Shown here: one piece after another, positions 22,997 to 33,954 of the stretch
Numbering within the stretch: position 1 is the stretch's first letter
Layout: each line of letters starts with the position of its first letter
Source: Pseudorasbora parva
Taxonomy: Eukaryota > Chordata > Actinopteri > Cypriniformes > Gobionidae
Reading direction: 5' to 3'
DNA: 64,000 nucleotides
NCBI RefSeq assembly: GCF_024679245.1
Contig: NC_090174.1
Span: forward strand, 45,118,188-45,182,187
Position numbers and translations under genes: made by a program
The notes under the pieces: model-generated
The model's input: only the letters and a program-made list of their open reading frames with translations
Told to the model about the DNA's origin: nothing
Databases searched by the model: none

Positions 22997-24541
22997 CTAG
23001 GAGCGTCCCCTGACGCTCCCAGCCGACCTTACCTGTTGATTGTAATCATCAATAAGGGAGTGATCCAGAATGTCCCTAGCAGGAACCCAACTTCTCTCCT
23101 CCGGACCGTAACCTTCCCAGTCCACCAAGTACTGGAAACCGCGTCCCCTCCGTCTAGAATCCAGAATGCGATTAACCGAATAAGTTGGTTCCCCATCTAC
23201 GAGTCGCGGCGGTGGGGGAACCGGGACTGGCGGATTAAGGTGGGAGTGAAAAACAGGTTTGATTTTGGATACATGGAAGGCGGGATGAATCCTCCTGTAC
23301 GCCGGAGGGAGTTTGAGGCGGACTGTCACCGGACTAATGATCTTGGTGACAGTGAACGGGCCGATAAATTTGGGAGCAAGTTTATTAGATACGGAGCGGA
23401 GAGGAATGTTCTTGGTAGAAAGCCACACTTTTTGACCGACGACATAAACGGGAGGCTTAGACCGGTGGCGATCGGCTTTAGCCTTGGTGCGCGCTCCCAC
23501 CTGGAGCAGAGTCTCACGGGCTCTGGTCCATGTGCGATGACACCTCTGGATAAAGGCGTGAACAGAGGGGACCGCGACCTCGGAATCCAGACTAGGAAAA
23601 ATAGGTGGCTGGTAACCTACACTACACTCAAATGGCGAAAGGCCCATAGATGACACTGGCAACGAGTTATGAGCGTACTCAACCATAGAGAGTTGCTGGC
23701 TCCAGGATGAAGGATTCTTGGATACCAAACATCGCAACACTCTCTCCAGATCCTGATTGGCTCTCTCGGTCTGACCGTTGCTTTGGGGATGATAACCCGA
23801 AGACAGACTAACCGTGGCTCCTAGTAATTTACAAAACTCCTGCCAAAATTTGGACACAAATTGGGAACCTCTGTCGGAGACCACGTCCATCGGGAGGCCA
23901 TGTAACCGAAAGACGTGATCTACTACAGATACCGCTGTCTCCTTGGCTGAGGGTAATTTGGGCAAGGGAATGAAATGTGCTGCCTTCGAGAATCGGTCCA
24001 CGACGGTCAAAACGACCGTCTTGCCCTGGGAGGGCGGGAGGGCGGTAACAAAATCTAGAGCGATGTGGGACCAGGGTCTCGAAGGAACAGACAGCGGCTG
24101 AAGTAACCCCTGGGGAGGTTGGTTAGATGTCTTACCAACCGCACAGACCGAGCAAGCCAAAACAAAACTGCGAATGTCGCGAGCCATAAGTGGCCACCAA
24201 AATCGTTGCTTTATTAAACTGCAAGTGCGGTTTACCCCTGGATGACAGGCAATGTTGGAGCAGTGACCCCATTTGAGGACCTCGGATCTTAACCCCTCCG
24301 GAACGAACAAACAACTCGGTGGGCCGCCGGGCGGGGGCGTTACCCCTTCTAAGGCCACTTTGACCTTCGATTCGATCTCCCATGTGAGTGTAGAGATAAC
24401 TATCTTCTCTGGCAAAATACACTCGGGAGTAACCGGGCGTTCGGAAGCATCAAAAATACGAGATAAAGAGTCGGGTTTGATGTTTTTAGACCCGGGGCGG
24501 TACGAGAGAACAAAGTCAAAACGTCCGAAAAAAGTGCCCAC
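22997..24541 (-). CDS. pol: Gypsy pol, second part: RNase H end, integrase, chromodomain
   Basis: 514-residue frame that continues pol after the single-base slip. It begins with the RNase H tail ([17 protein letters not shown]). Integrase zinc-binding HHCC: H93, H100, C130, C133. DDE core: ALDFVTALP (D163), [10 protein letters not shown] (D223), NGQTERANQ (E259). A GPF/Y-like segment is visible as [11 protein letters not shown]. At the C terminus (about 452-500) is a chromodomain: [20 protein letters not shown] then [18 protein letters not shown], with the aromatic and acidic positions expected for histone-tail binding. The stop codon overlaps the polypurine tract. The domain itself is intact. 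Confidence 0.96.
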   Translation of the reverse strand: MGTFFGRFDFVLSYRPGSKNIKPDSLSRIFDASERPVTPECILPEKIVISTLTWEIESKVKVALEGVTPPPGGPPSCLFVPEGLRSEVLKWGHCSNIACHPGVNRTCSLIKQRFWWPLMARDIRSFVLACSVCAVGKTSNQPPQGLLQPLSVPSRPWSHIALDFVTALPPSQGKTVVLTVVDRFSKAAHFIPLPKLPSAKETAVSVVDHVFRLHGLPMDVVSDRGSQFVSKFWQEFCKLLGATVSLSSGYHPQSNGQTERANQDLERVLRCLVSKNPSSWSQQLSMVEYAHNSLPVSSMGLSPFECSVGYQPPIFPSLDSEVAVPSVHAFIQRCHRTWTRARETLLQVGARTKAKADRHRSKPPVYVVGQKVWLSTKNIPLRSVSNKLAPKFIGPFTVTKIISPVTVRLKLPPAYRRIHPAFHVSKIKPVFHSHLNPPVPVPPPPRLVDGEPTYSVNRILDSRRRGRGFQYLVDWEGYGPEERSWVPARDILDHSLIDDYNQQVRSAGSVRGRS

Positions 24542-26499
24542 CGAGCCTGCCTGGAGTTGAGTCTTTTAGCAGATCTAATATATTCAAGGTTCTTATGATC
24601 CGTCCATACAATAAAAGGTACCCCCGACCCTTCAAGCCAATGACGCCACTCCTCCAACGCTAACTTGACGGCCAACAACTCTCTGTTACCAATGTCATAA
24701 TTGCGTTCGGCAGGAGAAAGACGATGGGAGAAAAACGCGCACGGGTGCATCTTGTTATCTGAGGGAGAGCGCTGTGAAAGAACCGCTCCTACCCCCACCT
24801 CTGACGCGTCGACCTCTACCACGAACTGACGTGTGGAATCAGGGGCGACTAAGATGGGAGCCGAAACAAAGCGGCTCTTCAGTTTGGTGAATACAGCCTC
24901 GGCTGTATCGGACCACCTGAACGTCATTCGGGGAGAGGTCAAGGCAGTCAGAGGTGCGGCTAGTTGGCTGAAATTGCGAATAAAACGCCGATAGAAATTG
25001 GCGAACCCCAGAAACCTCTGTAGGGCCTTACGGGAATCTGGACTTGGCCAATCCATCACAGCCTTAACCTTGTCGGGATCCATGCGCATTCCCTCCGATG
25101 ACACGATGTACCCTAAAAAAGGAACAGACTGTGCATGAAAAGCGCATTTCTCCGCCTTGACAAAAAGCCCATTCTCTAGCAACCTCTGAAGCACTCGTCT
25201 GACGTGTCGAACATGTTCCTGGAGAGACGAAGAAAAAATCAAAATGTCATCCAGGTAGACATATATGAATTGGTCGACCATGTCTCTCAACACATCATTG
25301 ACGAGTGCCTGGAAAACCGCTGGGGAGTTGGAAAGGCCGAAAGGCATGACCAAGTATTCAAAATGCCCCCTGGGGGTGTTAAATGCGGTTTTCCATTCAT
25401 CCCCCTCCCTGATGCGAACCAAATGATAAGCGTTACGTAAGTCCAACTTCGTGAAGACGGATGCTCCCTGTAACCTCTCGAAAGCTGAAGACATCAAAGG
25501 CAAAGGATAGGTATTCTTTACCGTGATGTTATTCAGCCCTCGGTAATCAATGCAAGGTCGCAGAGAACCATCCTTCTTCCCCACGAAGAAGAACCCCGCC
25601 CCCGCTGGAGAAGAGGAAGGGCGGATGAATTTGGAGGCTAGAGAATCAGAAATATATTTCTCCATGGCCTCCCTCTCTGGAATAGAAAGAGAGTATAGTT
25701 TGCCCTTAGGCGGAGACTTACCTGGGAGTAAATCTATAGCACAGTCATAGGGACGATGCGGAGGGAGAGAAGCAGCTCGGGACTTACTGAACACTTCCTT
25801 CAGGTCGAGGTACTCCGGAGGCACGTTAGACAGATTCACCGTCTCACTCTGAAAAACAGAACGAGAAACAGACGAACAAGCAGACACCAAACAAGACTCA
25901 TAACATTTATCACTCCACGCAGACACAGAATTTTGTCCCCAGTCAACCCTTGGATTGTGTAACTCCAGCCAAGGGTGACCGAGGACAATGGGAGCCAAAG
26001 GGGAGTCCAGGATGAAGAATGAAATGCGTTCTGTGTGGTTGCCGGAAGTGATCAGTGTAAGTGGTTCAGTGGTGAATGAAATGTCAGGGAGAACTTGTCC
26101 GTTGAGTGCGTTGACAGAAATGGTGTTCTTGAGTGCAATGGTGGGTATGTTAAGTTTATGAGCAAGGGCAGAGTCAATGAAGTTACCTTCCGCTCCCGAG
26201 TCGAGGAGGGCGAGGCTGGAATAATCCTGAGCTGCCCACAGCAATCTCACCGGGAGGAGAGTGGAGGATGAGGTCTTTTCCACGGAGATCCCGCCCGACA
26301 GTAGCCTTCCTCTTACCGCCGGGCGTGGTCTTTTACCGGGCAGGAGTCTAGCAGGTGTCCGTTCCCGCCGCAGTACAGGCAAAGACCACGGGATCTCCGT
26401 CTCGCCTTCTCCTCCCGGGAGAGCCGAGCTCGACCCACCTGCATGGGCTCCGGGTCGAAGGTGTAGCTGACCGCATCCGTAGCGCTGGCCTGAGGGCAT
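24400..26499 (-). CDS. pol: Gypsy pol, first part: protease, RT, RNase H
   Basis: 699-residue frame; roughly its first 60 residues overlap gag and are probably not an independent start. Protease: [12 protein letters not shown], catalytic Asp at about residue 100. [22 protein letters not shown] (motif A Asp about 353), [23 protein letters not shown] (about 414-422). RNase [15 protein letters not shown] (Asp about 564), NRELLAVK (Glu about 607), TDHKNLEY (Asp about 634). After RWALF (about 657) the frame slips, and the last ~42 residues are out of register with the continuation that starts at 24541. The break coincides with a run of six A on the + strand (24528-24533), where one more base would restore register. 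Confidence 0.95.
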   Translation of the reverse strand: MPSGQRYGCGQLHLRPGAHAGGSSSALPGGEGETEIPWSLPVLRRERTPARLLPGKRPRPAVRGRLLSGGISVEKTSSSTLLPVRLLWAAQDYSSLALLDSGAEGNFIDSALAHKLNIPTIALKNTISVNALNGQVLPDISFTTEPLTLITSGNHTERISFFILDSPLAPIVLGHPWLELHNPRVDWGQNSVSAWSDKCYESCLVSACSSVSRSVFQSETVNLSNVPPEYLDLKEVFSKSRAASLPPHRPYDCAIDLLPGKSPPKGKLYSLSIPEREAMEKYISDSLASKFIRPSSSPAGAGFFFVGKKDGSLRPCIDYRGLNNITVKNTYPLPLMSSAFERLQGASVFTKLDLRNAYHLVRIREGDEWKTAFNTPRGHFEYLVMPFGLSNSPAVFQALVNDVLRDMVDQFIYVYLDDILIFSSSLQEHVRHVRRVLQRLLENGLFVKAEKCAFHAQSVPFLGYIVSSEGMRMDPDKVKAVMDWPSPDSRKALQRFLGFANFYRRFIRNFSQLAAPLTALTSPRMTFRWSDTAEAVFTKLKSRFVSAPILVAPDSTRQFVVEVDASEVGVGAVLSQRSPSDNKMHPCAFFSHRLSPAERNYDIGNRELLAVKLALEEWRHWLEGSGVPFIVWTDHKNLEYIRSAKRLNSRQARWALFSDVLTLFSRTAPGLKTSNPTLYLVFLMLPNARLLPSVFCQRR

Positions 26500-27245
26500 T
26501 CGACACTCCCATGCTGAGGCTCCATCCTGGACCTCAGCCTGCTCAGACGAGCGTCCACCCTCAAAGCAAGATCAATAAGACCGTCAATCTTCTCCGGAAG
26601 GTCGATGGCGAATATCTCCTTCTGGATGCGGTCAGCCAGCCCATGCAGGAACATGTCCCACTGTGCCTCCTCGTTCCACTTGCACTCGGCGGCCAGGGTG
26701 CGGAACTCGATGGAATAATCCGAGACCGAGCGGTTACCTTGGCGGAGCTCTGCGAGTTGACGTGCCGCTTCTCTTCCGGTCACCGCTCGGTCAAACACCC
26801 TTCTCATCTCTGCCGCCAGCGTCTGGAACGAGGAGCAGCAAGGATGTTGGTTCTCCCACACCGCCGTTCCCCAAAGTGCGGCTCGTCCGGAGAGCAGGGT
26901 GAGGACGAATGCCACCTTGGATCTTTCCGTGTTGAAAGTCTGCGGTTGAAGAGCGAAAAACAAGGAACACTTGGTAAGGAAGGCTCTGCAATAATTGCTC
27001 TCACCGGCATAACTCTCGGGGGTAGGCAGACGTGGTTCCGGTTGCCGCGATGCAGATGGTGTGTGGGGAATCGGCGGTGGGTCAGGCACAGTGGGACCGA
27101 CGAGTTGTTGCATCTGTTGGGTCAGCTCGGCCACCCGTGCCACCAAGGTGTGTACTGCCTGTCCTGTGGCAGTTAAGTTCGCCTCCTGCTGGTCCAGTCT
27201 CTCGTTGCTGCTGGTCAGTAGGGCGTTGATACTCGCTGAATCCAT
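26313..27245 (-). CDS. gag: Gypsy gag polyprotein
   Basis: 310 residues, intact. It starts at ATG (27245) 18 nt inside the 5' LTR. The N-terminal 45 residues form a likely coiled coil ([19 protein letters not shown]). The middle carries the Gypsy gag core ([19 protein letters not shown] … [20 protein letters not shown]). The C terminus has one CCHC knuckle, [14 protein letters not shown] (Cx2Cx4Hx4C), for packaging RNA. It ends in ARR*. pol overlaps it in the -1 frame, so pol is probably made by -1 ribosomal frameshifting; no canonical slippery heptamer was obvious. Confidence 0.95.
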   Translation of the reverse strand: MDSASINALLTSSNERLDQQEANLTATGQAVHTLVARVAELTQQMQQLVGPTVPDPPPIPHTPSASRQPEPRLPTPESYAGESNYCRAFLTKCSLFFALQPQTFNTERSKVAFVLTLLSGRAALWGTAVWENQHPCCSSFQTLAAEMRRVFDRAVTGREAARQLAELRQGNRSVSDYSIEFRTLAAECKWNEEAQWDMFLHGLADRIQKEIFAIDLPEKIDGLIDLALRVDARLSRLRSRMEPQHGSVECPQASATDAVSYTFDPEPMQVGRARLSREEKARRRSRGLCLYCGGNGHLLDSCPVKDHARR

Positions 27246-27250
27246 GGTTG

Positions 27251-27261
27251 GTCAGAGCGTT
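27251..27261 (-). promoter_or_regulatory. Self-priming primer-binding site
   Basis: The 11 nt immediately inside the 5' LTR (AACGCTCTGAC on the minus strand) are the perfect complement of GTCAGAGCGTT within the LTR at the inferred RNA start. The usual TGG of a tRNA-primed site is absent. This matches the self-priming of Tf1/Sushi-type elements, in which the transcript's own 5' end primes reverse transcription. Confidence 0.8.
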
Positions 27262-27262
27262 C

Positions 27263-27690
27263 TGTAACGGATTCACAGAGGCAGGATTCAATTGCAAGTA
27301 ACTCAGTTTATTGACAGAAGTGTCACAGAAGTCAAAACTCAGAACACAGAACAAGTCCGGATAAGACGGTGCAGTGAGAGAGACTTTGTTGGCGACACGG
27401 GCAGGCTGTGAGCAGCAGTGACTCGGAGAGCGGTTGAGGTAATCCGGGAAGGGATCCAGCGTTTCACGGAAGGGGGAAACGACAACCAACACGGAGACAC
27501 AAGGGGAACATCCAACAACGCTCTGACAAAGACAAGAGAGAAACAGAGAGACTAAATAGGGTGAAGGTGATGAGTTGCAGCTGGTGCAGGTGATCAGCCA
27601 CAGGTGCGTGATGAGCCAATCCCAGGCTCCGCCCTCACCTACATTCAACACGCACCCAAGAGTGAGACAGGGAATCCATGAACCGTGACA
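27263..27690 (-). repeat. Gypsy 5' LTR with promoter
   Basis: 428 bp. On the minus strand a TATA-like tatttag (complement of 27552-27559) lies about 25-32 bp upstream of GTCAGAGCGTT (complement of 27517-27527), the inferred transcript start. That 11-mer is complementary to the priming site just inside the LTR. Confidence 0.95.
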
Positions 27691-27695
27691 ACCTT

Positions 27696-28660
27696 AAACT
27701 GTCATGTGGTTGGTTTAGATGTTGACTGAGGCCATTATAATGTCATAAATTTTTTTCAGTGGCACAAGTTTAATTTGTCATTAAAATGTAATTAGGTGTT
27801 AATACGCTGTCAAATAATTTTTTTAATAACAGCATCATTAATATTTTTCAGTTCATAATGTTTTATTTTATTTTTTAAGTTTCCTCCACCAGCTTCAAAA
27901 GAAGGTTAGATAATAGACAATTTCAAATGCCTTAAAAATATGAAAAGGAGTTCGAGAAATAAAATCAATCATTTAATTTTTAAGACCTGCCCTCTCTCAG
28001 AACTGACTCTTAAAAACACAAGGCATGCATTTATACACAGGTGACCAGCACCAATTAACGCAAAAAGGGGAAAACATGTACACAAATAATGGCCATTACA
28101 CAAAATAAACATATATATATCAACATCATATACACACATAAACAAACACAGAAAAATAACACTTTGTCAAATGACTTCACTTTATAAATTATCTTCTTTA
28201 GATAAGAAAAGTCTTTAGAGCCCCACCCCGGGCTGAACAAGGAATGGTTGCGACTAGATCCTAGGCCGGAATATTATATATAGGGCCAACGTTTCCACCC
28301 GAACCCCTTTTGACGGTGCACCAGCACACGGGACTCCGCCATAACAAACAGACAAACAAAGAAATGGTAAGAATAAACTCAAACTATTCGTTAAAGAGTG
28401 AGCGAAAGTTTAAATAAAGTGTATTAAACCCAAAATAACTTGTTGTTGTGAATTGTTTTTACTTACTGCAAACTAAATTGACATTAAACATCTAAACAAA
28501 CTAACCTGACTGAGGCTCTGCCAACAACTGTTACAGCATACACATAACCAGTGGTGCCACCATAGACATCATCATATAGGTGTATATGTCTATGCCACTC
28601 TATCATTTTGATTTATATTAATAGTTTTTAATGACTCTGTACGGTTTCCTCTATGATGCC
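27696..28660. other. Non-coding interior of the long-TIR element
   Basis: No coding region was recognised. Contains the possible promoter/first-exon relic near 28273-28372. Confidence 0.35.
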
Positions 28661-28668
28661 ATATTTCA

Positions 28669-28972
28669 GGTCAAGCTAAATATTCATGACACTGTTATAA
28701 AATAATTTGACAGAGTATTGACACTTAATGACATGTTAATGACAAATTCAACTTGTACCACTGTAGTTTAGGTCAAGAAATATATTCATGACAATGTTAT
28801 GAAATAATTTGACAGAGTATTGACACTTAATGACATGTTTATGACAAATTCAACTTGTACCACTGTAGTTTAGGTCAAGAAATATATTCATGACAATGTT
28901 ATAAAATAATTTGACAGAGTATTGACACTTAATTACATGTAAATGACAAATTAAATTTATAAAAAAATCATG
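28669..28972 (+). repeat. 102-bp tandem repeat, three copies
   Basis: Copies begin at ggtcaag at 28669, 28771 and 28873, giving an exact 102-bp period. Each contains tatattcatgacaatgttat, gacagagtattgacacttaa and caacttgtaccactgtag. It lies inside the long-TIR element and shares its tgac words. Confidence 0.93.
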
Positions 28973-29023
28973 ACATTATAATAGCCTAATGACAGCCAAC
29001 ATCAAAACCAAACACATGACAGT

Positions 29024-29065
<42 letters not shown>

Positions 29066-29470
29066 GATTTTATTTATAACGCACTTTTCATTCCGAAGAA
29101 TCTCAAAGTGCAACAAAGGGAAAAAATAATACATGAATAACAAGTAAAAATTACATCTCAACATCATGCCGGACGCTGATGACGCTAGCCTGGAGCAAAC
29201 TTCAGCCACCATGCAGTTCAAGCCCGAGGGAGACCACCAGTGAGCAGCTGACACCCAGACAAGAGAGCAGCCGCAGCAAGCAACATCAAATGTCCTTCAA
29301 ACCAAAACCAACCACAAATTCAAATAAAAACAGAAGAGAAGCGGTGAAAAAACGACAAACAACGTCCTCTCAGTGGCTGCCAGCAATCAGCAACAGTCCC
29401 AATTGTAGCTCTGACTGTTAGACTAGTCACAAACATAAAATAAAATAAAATCTAAATTTAATAGTAAAGT
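29024..29470 (-). mobile_element. Reverse-strand retroposon with (TAA)n tail
   Basis: A 3' tail, read on the minus strand as gcacttttcat…ataaaatc followed by (TTA)n, matches the end style of fish LINE/SINE elements. The body continues to about 29470 without a recognised open frame. Inserted into the long-TIR element. Confidence 0.5.
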
Positions 29471-29891
29471 TAACATGATTTGTGGGCGGAGTAGCGGTGA
29501 ACAGACTACGCCAGCGTCCTTTCCCCCACGTTGCCTAGCAACTAATGTAATGTAAACCCAAAAAGCTAAGTAGTTTCTTAAATTTGATAATTAATCTGCT
29601 ATGTCATTTCATGTCTGTTTATGATAGGTTATGTTGTCTTTGTAATGTCAAGTTGTCATGACAAAGACACTGACAGGTTATGATGTATTGGTTTATGTCA
29701 AGTTGTCATAACAAAGACAACTCTGAAAATGTCATCATTGCATTAAAAATGACATAATTAAGCGAATGACACTTAATGACAGTTGTCATAAACATGCATA
29801 AAAACTCCTTCATATTCATGACACGTGTTGTGTCATGATTATGAAGGTGTCATGTCAGTCTTATGCACACCCCTTCAAGTAAAGTGTTACC

Positions 29892-30970
29892 ATATTTTTT
29901 TTACATAGTAAAATGAAGCAATTAATTTATTCATGCCACTATGCACTCTGGGAGTACGTTTCCTCAGATCACAAAATGATGTTTCTTAAAAACTAAGTTC
30001 GGGAGAAGCACGTGCAAATGATCTACCTAATCATGATGTCATTCCAACCAGCTGTCAACAATCAGTAATCATCATGTCTACCAATCAGCTCAAGTAGAGG
30101 ATCACATAAATAGCCAGTCAACTCACCAATGTTCCTTGACAAAGTTTGCAGCATTCTGGCAGGTCACTTTTTCTACCCACGCTGTCAACATGGCTCCACA
30201 TGCTGTTTGAAGCTATGCTACAATGCTAAAAAACTTTCCTTACAAATTCCTAAGCTACCTAAAGCCCCTTTTGGCCGATTTTCATCAGCATTCTTTCAAA
30301 CCAATGGCTCCTCAACATCACGGTAAAAGAATTCCTGTTTTTTCCAAAGTGTAATGTGGTCTTTGCCACAATTCAATCAATGAGGAGCCAATTGTTTGAG
30401 CAGCGCTCAGACACTGTAAAGAGTGCACACTGCACAGACTTGCAGCAGGACAGCTACAACAGCTCCTGTCCCAAGAAATAGAAATGTATCTTAATAACAT
30501 AGTTCCGGCACGCATCAAGCTTTGTTGTGATCTTGCTGCCTCTGTGTACAACAGACAGAAACTTGTCACACACAAAGTGCATTTGCCGTGGTGATAAACA
30601 ATAAATTTACTCGCTCGCAAAGCGAATGAATGTATCGTGAGGCTAAGTAACTTAAATGTTGACAATACAGCATAATGATTATTTAAGCCATCTTATATTT
30701 TGGAGACAGAAACATACATCACATCTTCCTAATTGTGATTAAACTTTTGAATGTGGCGCCGTGTTGCGTTCAGAATATTACAGTTTCAGAGCATTTACAA
30801 TCAATGTATGGCGCCAAGTTCTTATGAACCAGGACTGTTTTCTTTATTGTGATTATATTGTAATGTTGTATGCTAAATTTAATAAGAGTTGGACCCAAAT
30901 GGGTCTCTTTCAAAATAAGAGTCCCATTATGGTTTTACAAACATGCTTTTCCATTTTGTTCCATCTAACT
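29892..30970. other. Unassigned DNA upstream of the YR array
   Basis: A TATA-like cataaatag at about 30104 is followed by a GC-moderate region with no coding. This could be the leader of the YR element downstream, but that is unproven. Confidence 0.25.
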
Positions 30971-30974
30971 TTTT

Positions 30975-31735
30975 CTCCACCACAGAAGCAGTGATGTTCC
31001 ATCTTCTCCCATAGGAGCTCAGTTTCTCCGGCTAATTTCTCCTCTGCCATAACAGTGCTATTCTCTCTGCTCCCACAGGAGCTCAGTTTTCTGGCTAATC
31101 TTTTTCTCCTCCGCGCCACAGCAGCGCTGTTATCTCTGCTCCCGCAGGAGCTCAGTTTCTCCGGCTATTTTTCTCCTGTGCCACAGCAGTGCTGTTCTTT
31201 CTGCTCCCACAGGAGCCCAGTTTCTCTGGCTAATTTCGCCAGTATCCATAACAGTGTGTTTCCTTTTGCTCCCACAGGAGCTCAGTTTCTCTGGCTAATT
31301 CCTCCAGTGTCCATAACAGTGTGCTTCCTTCTGCTCCCACAGGAGCCCGGTTTCTCTGGCTAATTTCGCCAGTATCCATAACAGTGTGTTTCCTTTTGCT
31401 CCCACAGGAGCTCAGTTTCTCTGGCTAATTCCTCCAGTGTCCATAACAGTGTGCTTCCTTCTGCTCCCACAGGAGCTCAGTTTTTCGGGCTAATCTCTTC
31501 TCCACTGCTGTAGCAGTGCTGTTCCCTCTGCTCCCACAGGAGCTCAGTTTATCTGGCTAACCGTTTTTCCACTGCTCCCACAGGAGCTCAGTTTTTCTGG
31601 CTAATCGTTTCTCCACTGCTGCAAGCAGTGCAGTTCCCTCTGCTCCCACAGGAGCTCGGTTTCTCTGGCTAACCGTTTCTCCACTGCCAAAACAGTGTTG
31701 TTCTTTATGCTTCCGCAGGAGCTGAAGAAAATTGG
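30975..31735 (+). repeat. Left array of ~66-bp hairpin units (about 12 copies)
   Basis: The word aggagc recurs at about 31013, 31078, 31145, 31211, 31275, 31341, 31405, 31471, 31537, 31582, 31649 and 31717, mostly 64-67 bp apart. Each unit carries ctgctcccacaggagctcag, a hairpin GCTCC-CACA-GGAGC. Many also carry a cactgc…gcagtg hairpin. Units from 31211 to 31471 form a 130-bp higher-order duplication. Confidence 0.92.
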
Positions 31736-31749
31736 TCCTACCCATTGCA

Positions 31750-32615
31750 ATGTTTGAGAATGAAATTTATCCATCTGACGAAGATCCTCTACAGCATTCC
31801 ACAGCTGCAAGGAGCACAACAACCCAACAAGACACCGTGACTGAATCTCCAGCAACACAGCGTGGCCGTCGGCCCAGCCGAGCCACATCCCGTACACGAG
31901 ACGCAGAGGCTTGCCATCGCCTCCACCTTCAAGACATCCACCATCTCCAGCTTCCTCCTACTCCTCAGTACAACCTACGATTCCAGCAATAGAGAAATGG
32001 ACCGTACTAGGGTTAAGACAAGTGCTAATCAGTGTCGAGGATAATTTTTACAGAAGAATTAATAAAGCCAAATTATACAACCTGTACGTGTCACTTCAAG
32101 CAGCTTCTCCATCTCCAAAATCCACTCCACCTTCCAAAACTACAAACAGATCAAGGAAACATAAGGATCCGAACTCACGCTCTCAAAAGACCCCTTCTCC
32201 CACAGAATTGGTTCTTCCTCGAGCACCAGGCCACTGCAGCAGGCCCTCAGCTAGCCCGGGCCGCGCCCCAGTTCCAGCCACCGCTGCCATCGTCGCCGCC
32301 ACCCAGCCCAACTCATCTCTCTGCTCCGCCGAGCCAGAGACCGTGGGTGTTTTCCAGCATTGCACCCCAGGTTACAATACCAGTTTCCTCTGCCCCAGGC
32401 AATCCTTTAAGCGTAAGTACGCTTCCGCCAGCAGCTCAAGCTTCGTATCACAGCCTTTTCCTGTCACTTTTTCTAACCCCTTCCCTTGGCCTGCAGCCCC
32501 ACCATCAAACTCTAGCGCGAGGCTGCCTCCGCTAGCGGTGCAGGCCCAGCTGCCTTTGTCCTCCTTAGCTTTCCTCTTTCCCCTTTTTTCCCATTCCTTC
32601 TTTGTCGGGGACTGA
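31750..32615 (+). pseudogene. SAP-like N-terminal half of the YR-element protein
   Basis: An acidic start (MFENEIYPSDEDPLQ, 31750 on) is followed, after a frame change near 31900, by a 234-residue frame. This contains WTVLGLRQVLISVEDNFYRR and INKAKLYNLYVSLQ, a helix-turn-helix pattern resembling a SAP DNA-binding motif, then a long Pro/Ser-rich linker. It ends at a single TGA (32613-32615). The frame is open again directly afterwards and runs in the same register into the recombinase, so the two were once one protein of about 620 residues or more. The SAP assignment is by pattern only. Confidence 0.6.
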
Positions 32616-33855
32616 CTGAAACGAGAGGTTGCCTCCGCAAGCGGTTTTCGGCCCCTGGTTTTCTATCCGCCTAACACTTTTTCCCAAACTAGGGCTCCAT
32701 TCACTCTGTTTTCTGCAACACAGATGCCCTTCCCGCCGAATTCTACAGCCTTGGAACTGCCCCCTGTCGCCAGCAACATTAGAGCACAGATCCTCACAGA
32801 AATTCAGGCTGTTGGCACCAGAGGCGGACCCATTCCCATTCCCAACCCCAGTACCAAAGTATTGAGAGCTAATATTCCCATAAACCACCCATTGAGACCC
32901 CTCATTGACGCTTCTCTCAATTCCATCCTTCAAGCTGTTTCCCCCAGAACCCTTCAATCCTACCTAACTGCATGGAAGTGTTTCAAGTCTTTTCACTCCA
33001 TATACAAGCTGAATTTTCCAGATTATTCTTCGCTTACCATCACTTCATTCATATCTTATCTCAACAGCACCAAGAACCTCCAAGTCAGCTCCATCAAGGG
33101 TTATCTAAGCGGAATTCAATTTTTTCACAAACTTGCGTTTGGTCTGCCCTCTCCAGAAATATCCAATTCACAAACATCCATGCTCATCAAAGGCATCCAA
33201 AAGACTCAACCCACCCACCCAGACGCCAGACAACCAATAACTCTAGATATACTTACCAAATGTATCTCCACCCTCCGCCGAGGATACCACTCCACCAATA
33301 CTGCCCGCACTCTGGATGCAATGTTCATATTGGCTTTCTTCGGTTTTCTCAGAAGCTCAGAAATTACCATCACATCCACCTTCAACCCAAAGCTTCATCC
33401 TACAATTTCAGATCTAGCAGTGCTAGATAACGAAACAATCTCTTACTTCATCAAACAAAGCAAGACGGACCAAATGAAAAAAGGGCATTCCATTTACATT
33501 TTCAACCTTCCATCACCAATCCAGCCGTATCAATCCCTTTTAGCCTACCTTCATTTCAGAAGTTCGCAGACTAAACTTTTCTCTGAACCACTCTTCACAG
33601 ACGATGCTAACCACCCTGTCACACGTTTCTGGTTCCAAAAACACCTCAAGTCTATACTGATTCTATCCGGCATCTCAGCAGACAACTTTTCTAGCCATTC
33701 ATTCCGCATAGGTGCAGCAACCACAGCTGCTCAAAAAGGTCTCTCCCAGCACCAGATCACAAAAACTTGGTCGCTGGTCGTCAGAGGCTTTCAAGAGCTA
33801 CATCCGCTCCAATCGCTCCCACATCAAAGAAGCCCAACAGACCCTCATCAGCTAA
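32616..33855 (+). pseudogene. Tyrosine recombinase of the YR element
   Basis: Counting residues from the Met at 32724: a core-binding N-terminal domain (SPRTLQSYLTAWKCFKSFHS, about 73-92; LQVSSIKGYLSGIQFFHKLA, about 119-138) and the catalytic domain with AFFGFLRSSEIT (first Arg about 210), KQSKTDQMKKG (Lys about 247) and FSSHSFRIGAA (His-x-x-Arg, about 325/328). The C terminus continues in the next frame as GRWSSEAFKSYIRSNRSH, where the Tyr codon at 33799-33801 is the nucleophile; it stops at 33853-33855. The shift lies in a run of five A (33761-33765). All catalytic residues are therefore present but split over two frames. The gene is close to intact. Confidence 0.88.
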
Positions 33856-33954
33856 AATTGTTTCAGCTTCAGCTTTTTCCATACACTCAATCCTACAGGA
33901 TCACCACATCCGCTCCATTTCAACATCACCAAATTCACTAAGTGAATCAATAAT

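Larger units (their letters stand above)
22557..27690 (-). mobile_element. Ty3/Gypsy chromovirus (Tf1/Sushi-like), full length, reverse strand
   Basis: Complete 5134-bp element: 5-bp duplication acctt (22552-22556 and 27691-27695), two 428-bp LTRs that look identical, gag with a zinc knuckle, and pol in the order protease, RT, RNase H, integrase, chromodomain. The identical LTRs imply very recent insertion. The one visible defect is a single-base shift in a homopolymer inside pol. Such elements form cytoplasmic virus-like particles and integrate by a DDE integrase; the chromodomain may guide integration to modified histones. Confidence 0.97.
22229..29891. mobile_element. Long-TIR DNA transposon, split by a Gypsy element
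   Basis: The left arm (22229 to about 22510) and right arm (about 29605 to 29891) are inverted copies about 280-290 bp long, starting GGTAACACT and including tgaaggggtgtgcataagac and the words gttgtcat / acaacttgacat. Without the Gypsy insertion it is about 2.5 kb. A TATA-like tatatata at 28273 and an aaATG followed by a gtaaga donor at 28362-28372 could be a relic of its own promoter. No transposase was recognised and the superfamily and target duplication are undetermined. Confidence 0.7.

Noticed and set aside
22979..23653. 224-codon + strand frame
   Set aside because: Antisense of the integrase/chromodomain part of pol.
26355..27176. 273-codon + strand frame
   Set aside because: Antisense of the gag gene; composition mirrors gag codons and no domain was seen.
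31055..31363. 102-codon frame in the left YR array
   Set aside because: Periodic translation of the tandem array.
32183..32365. Minus-strand frame of 60 codons
   Set aside because: Antisense of the Pro/Ser-rich linker of the YR-element protein.
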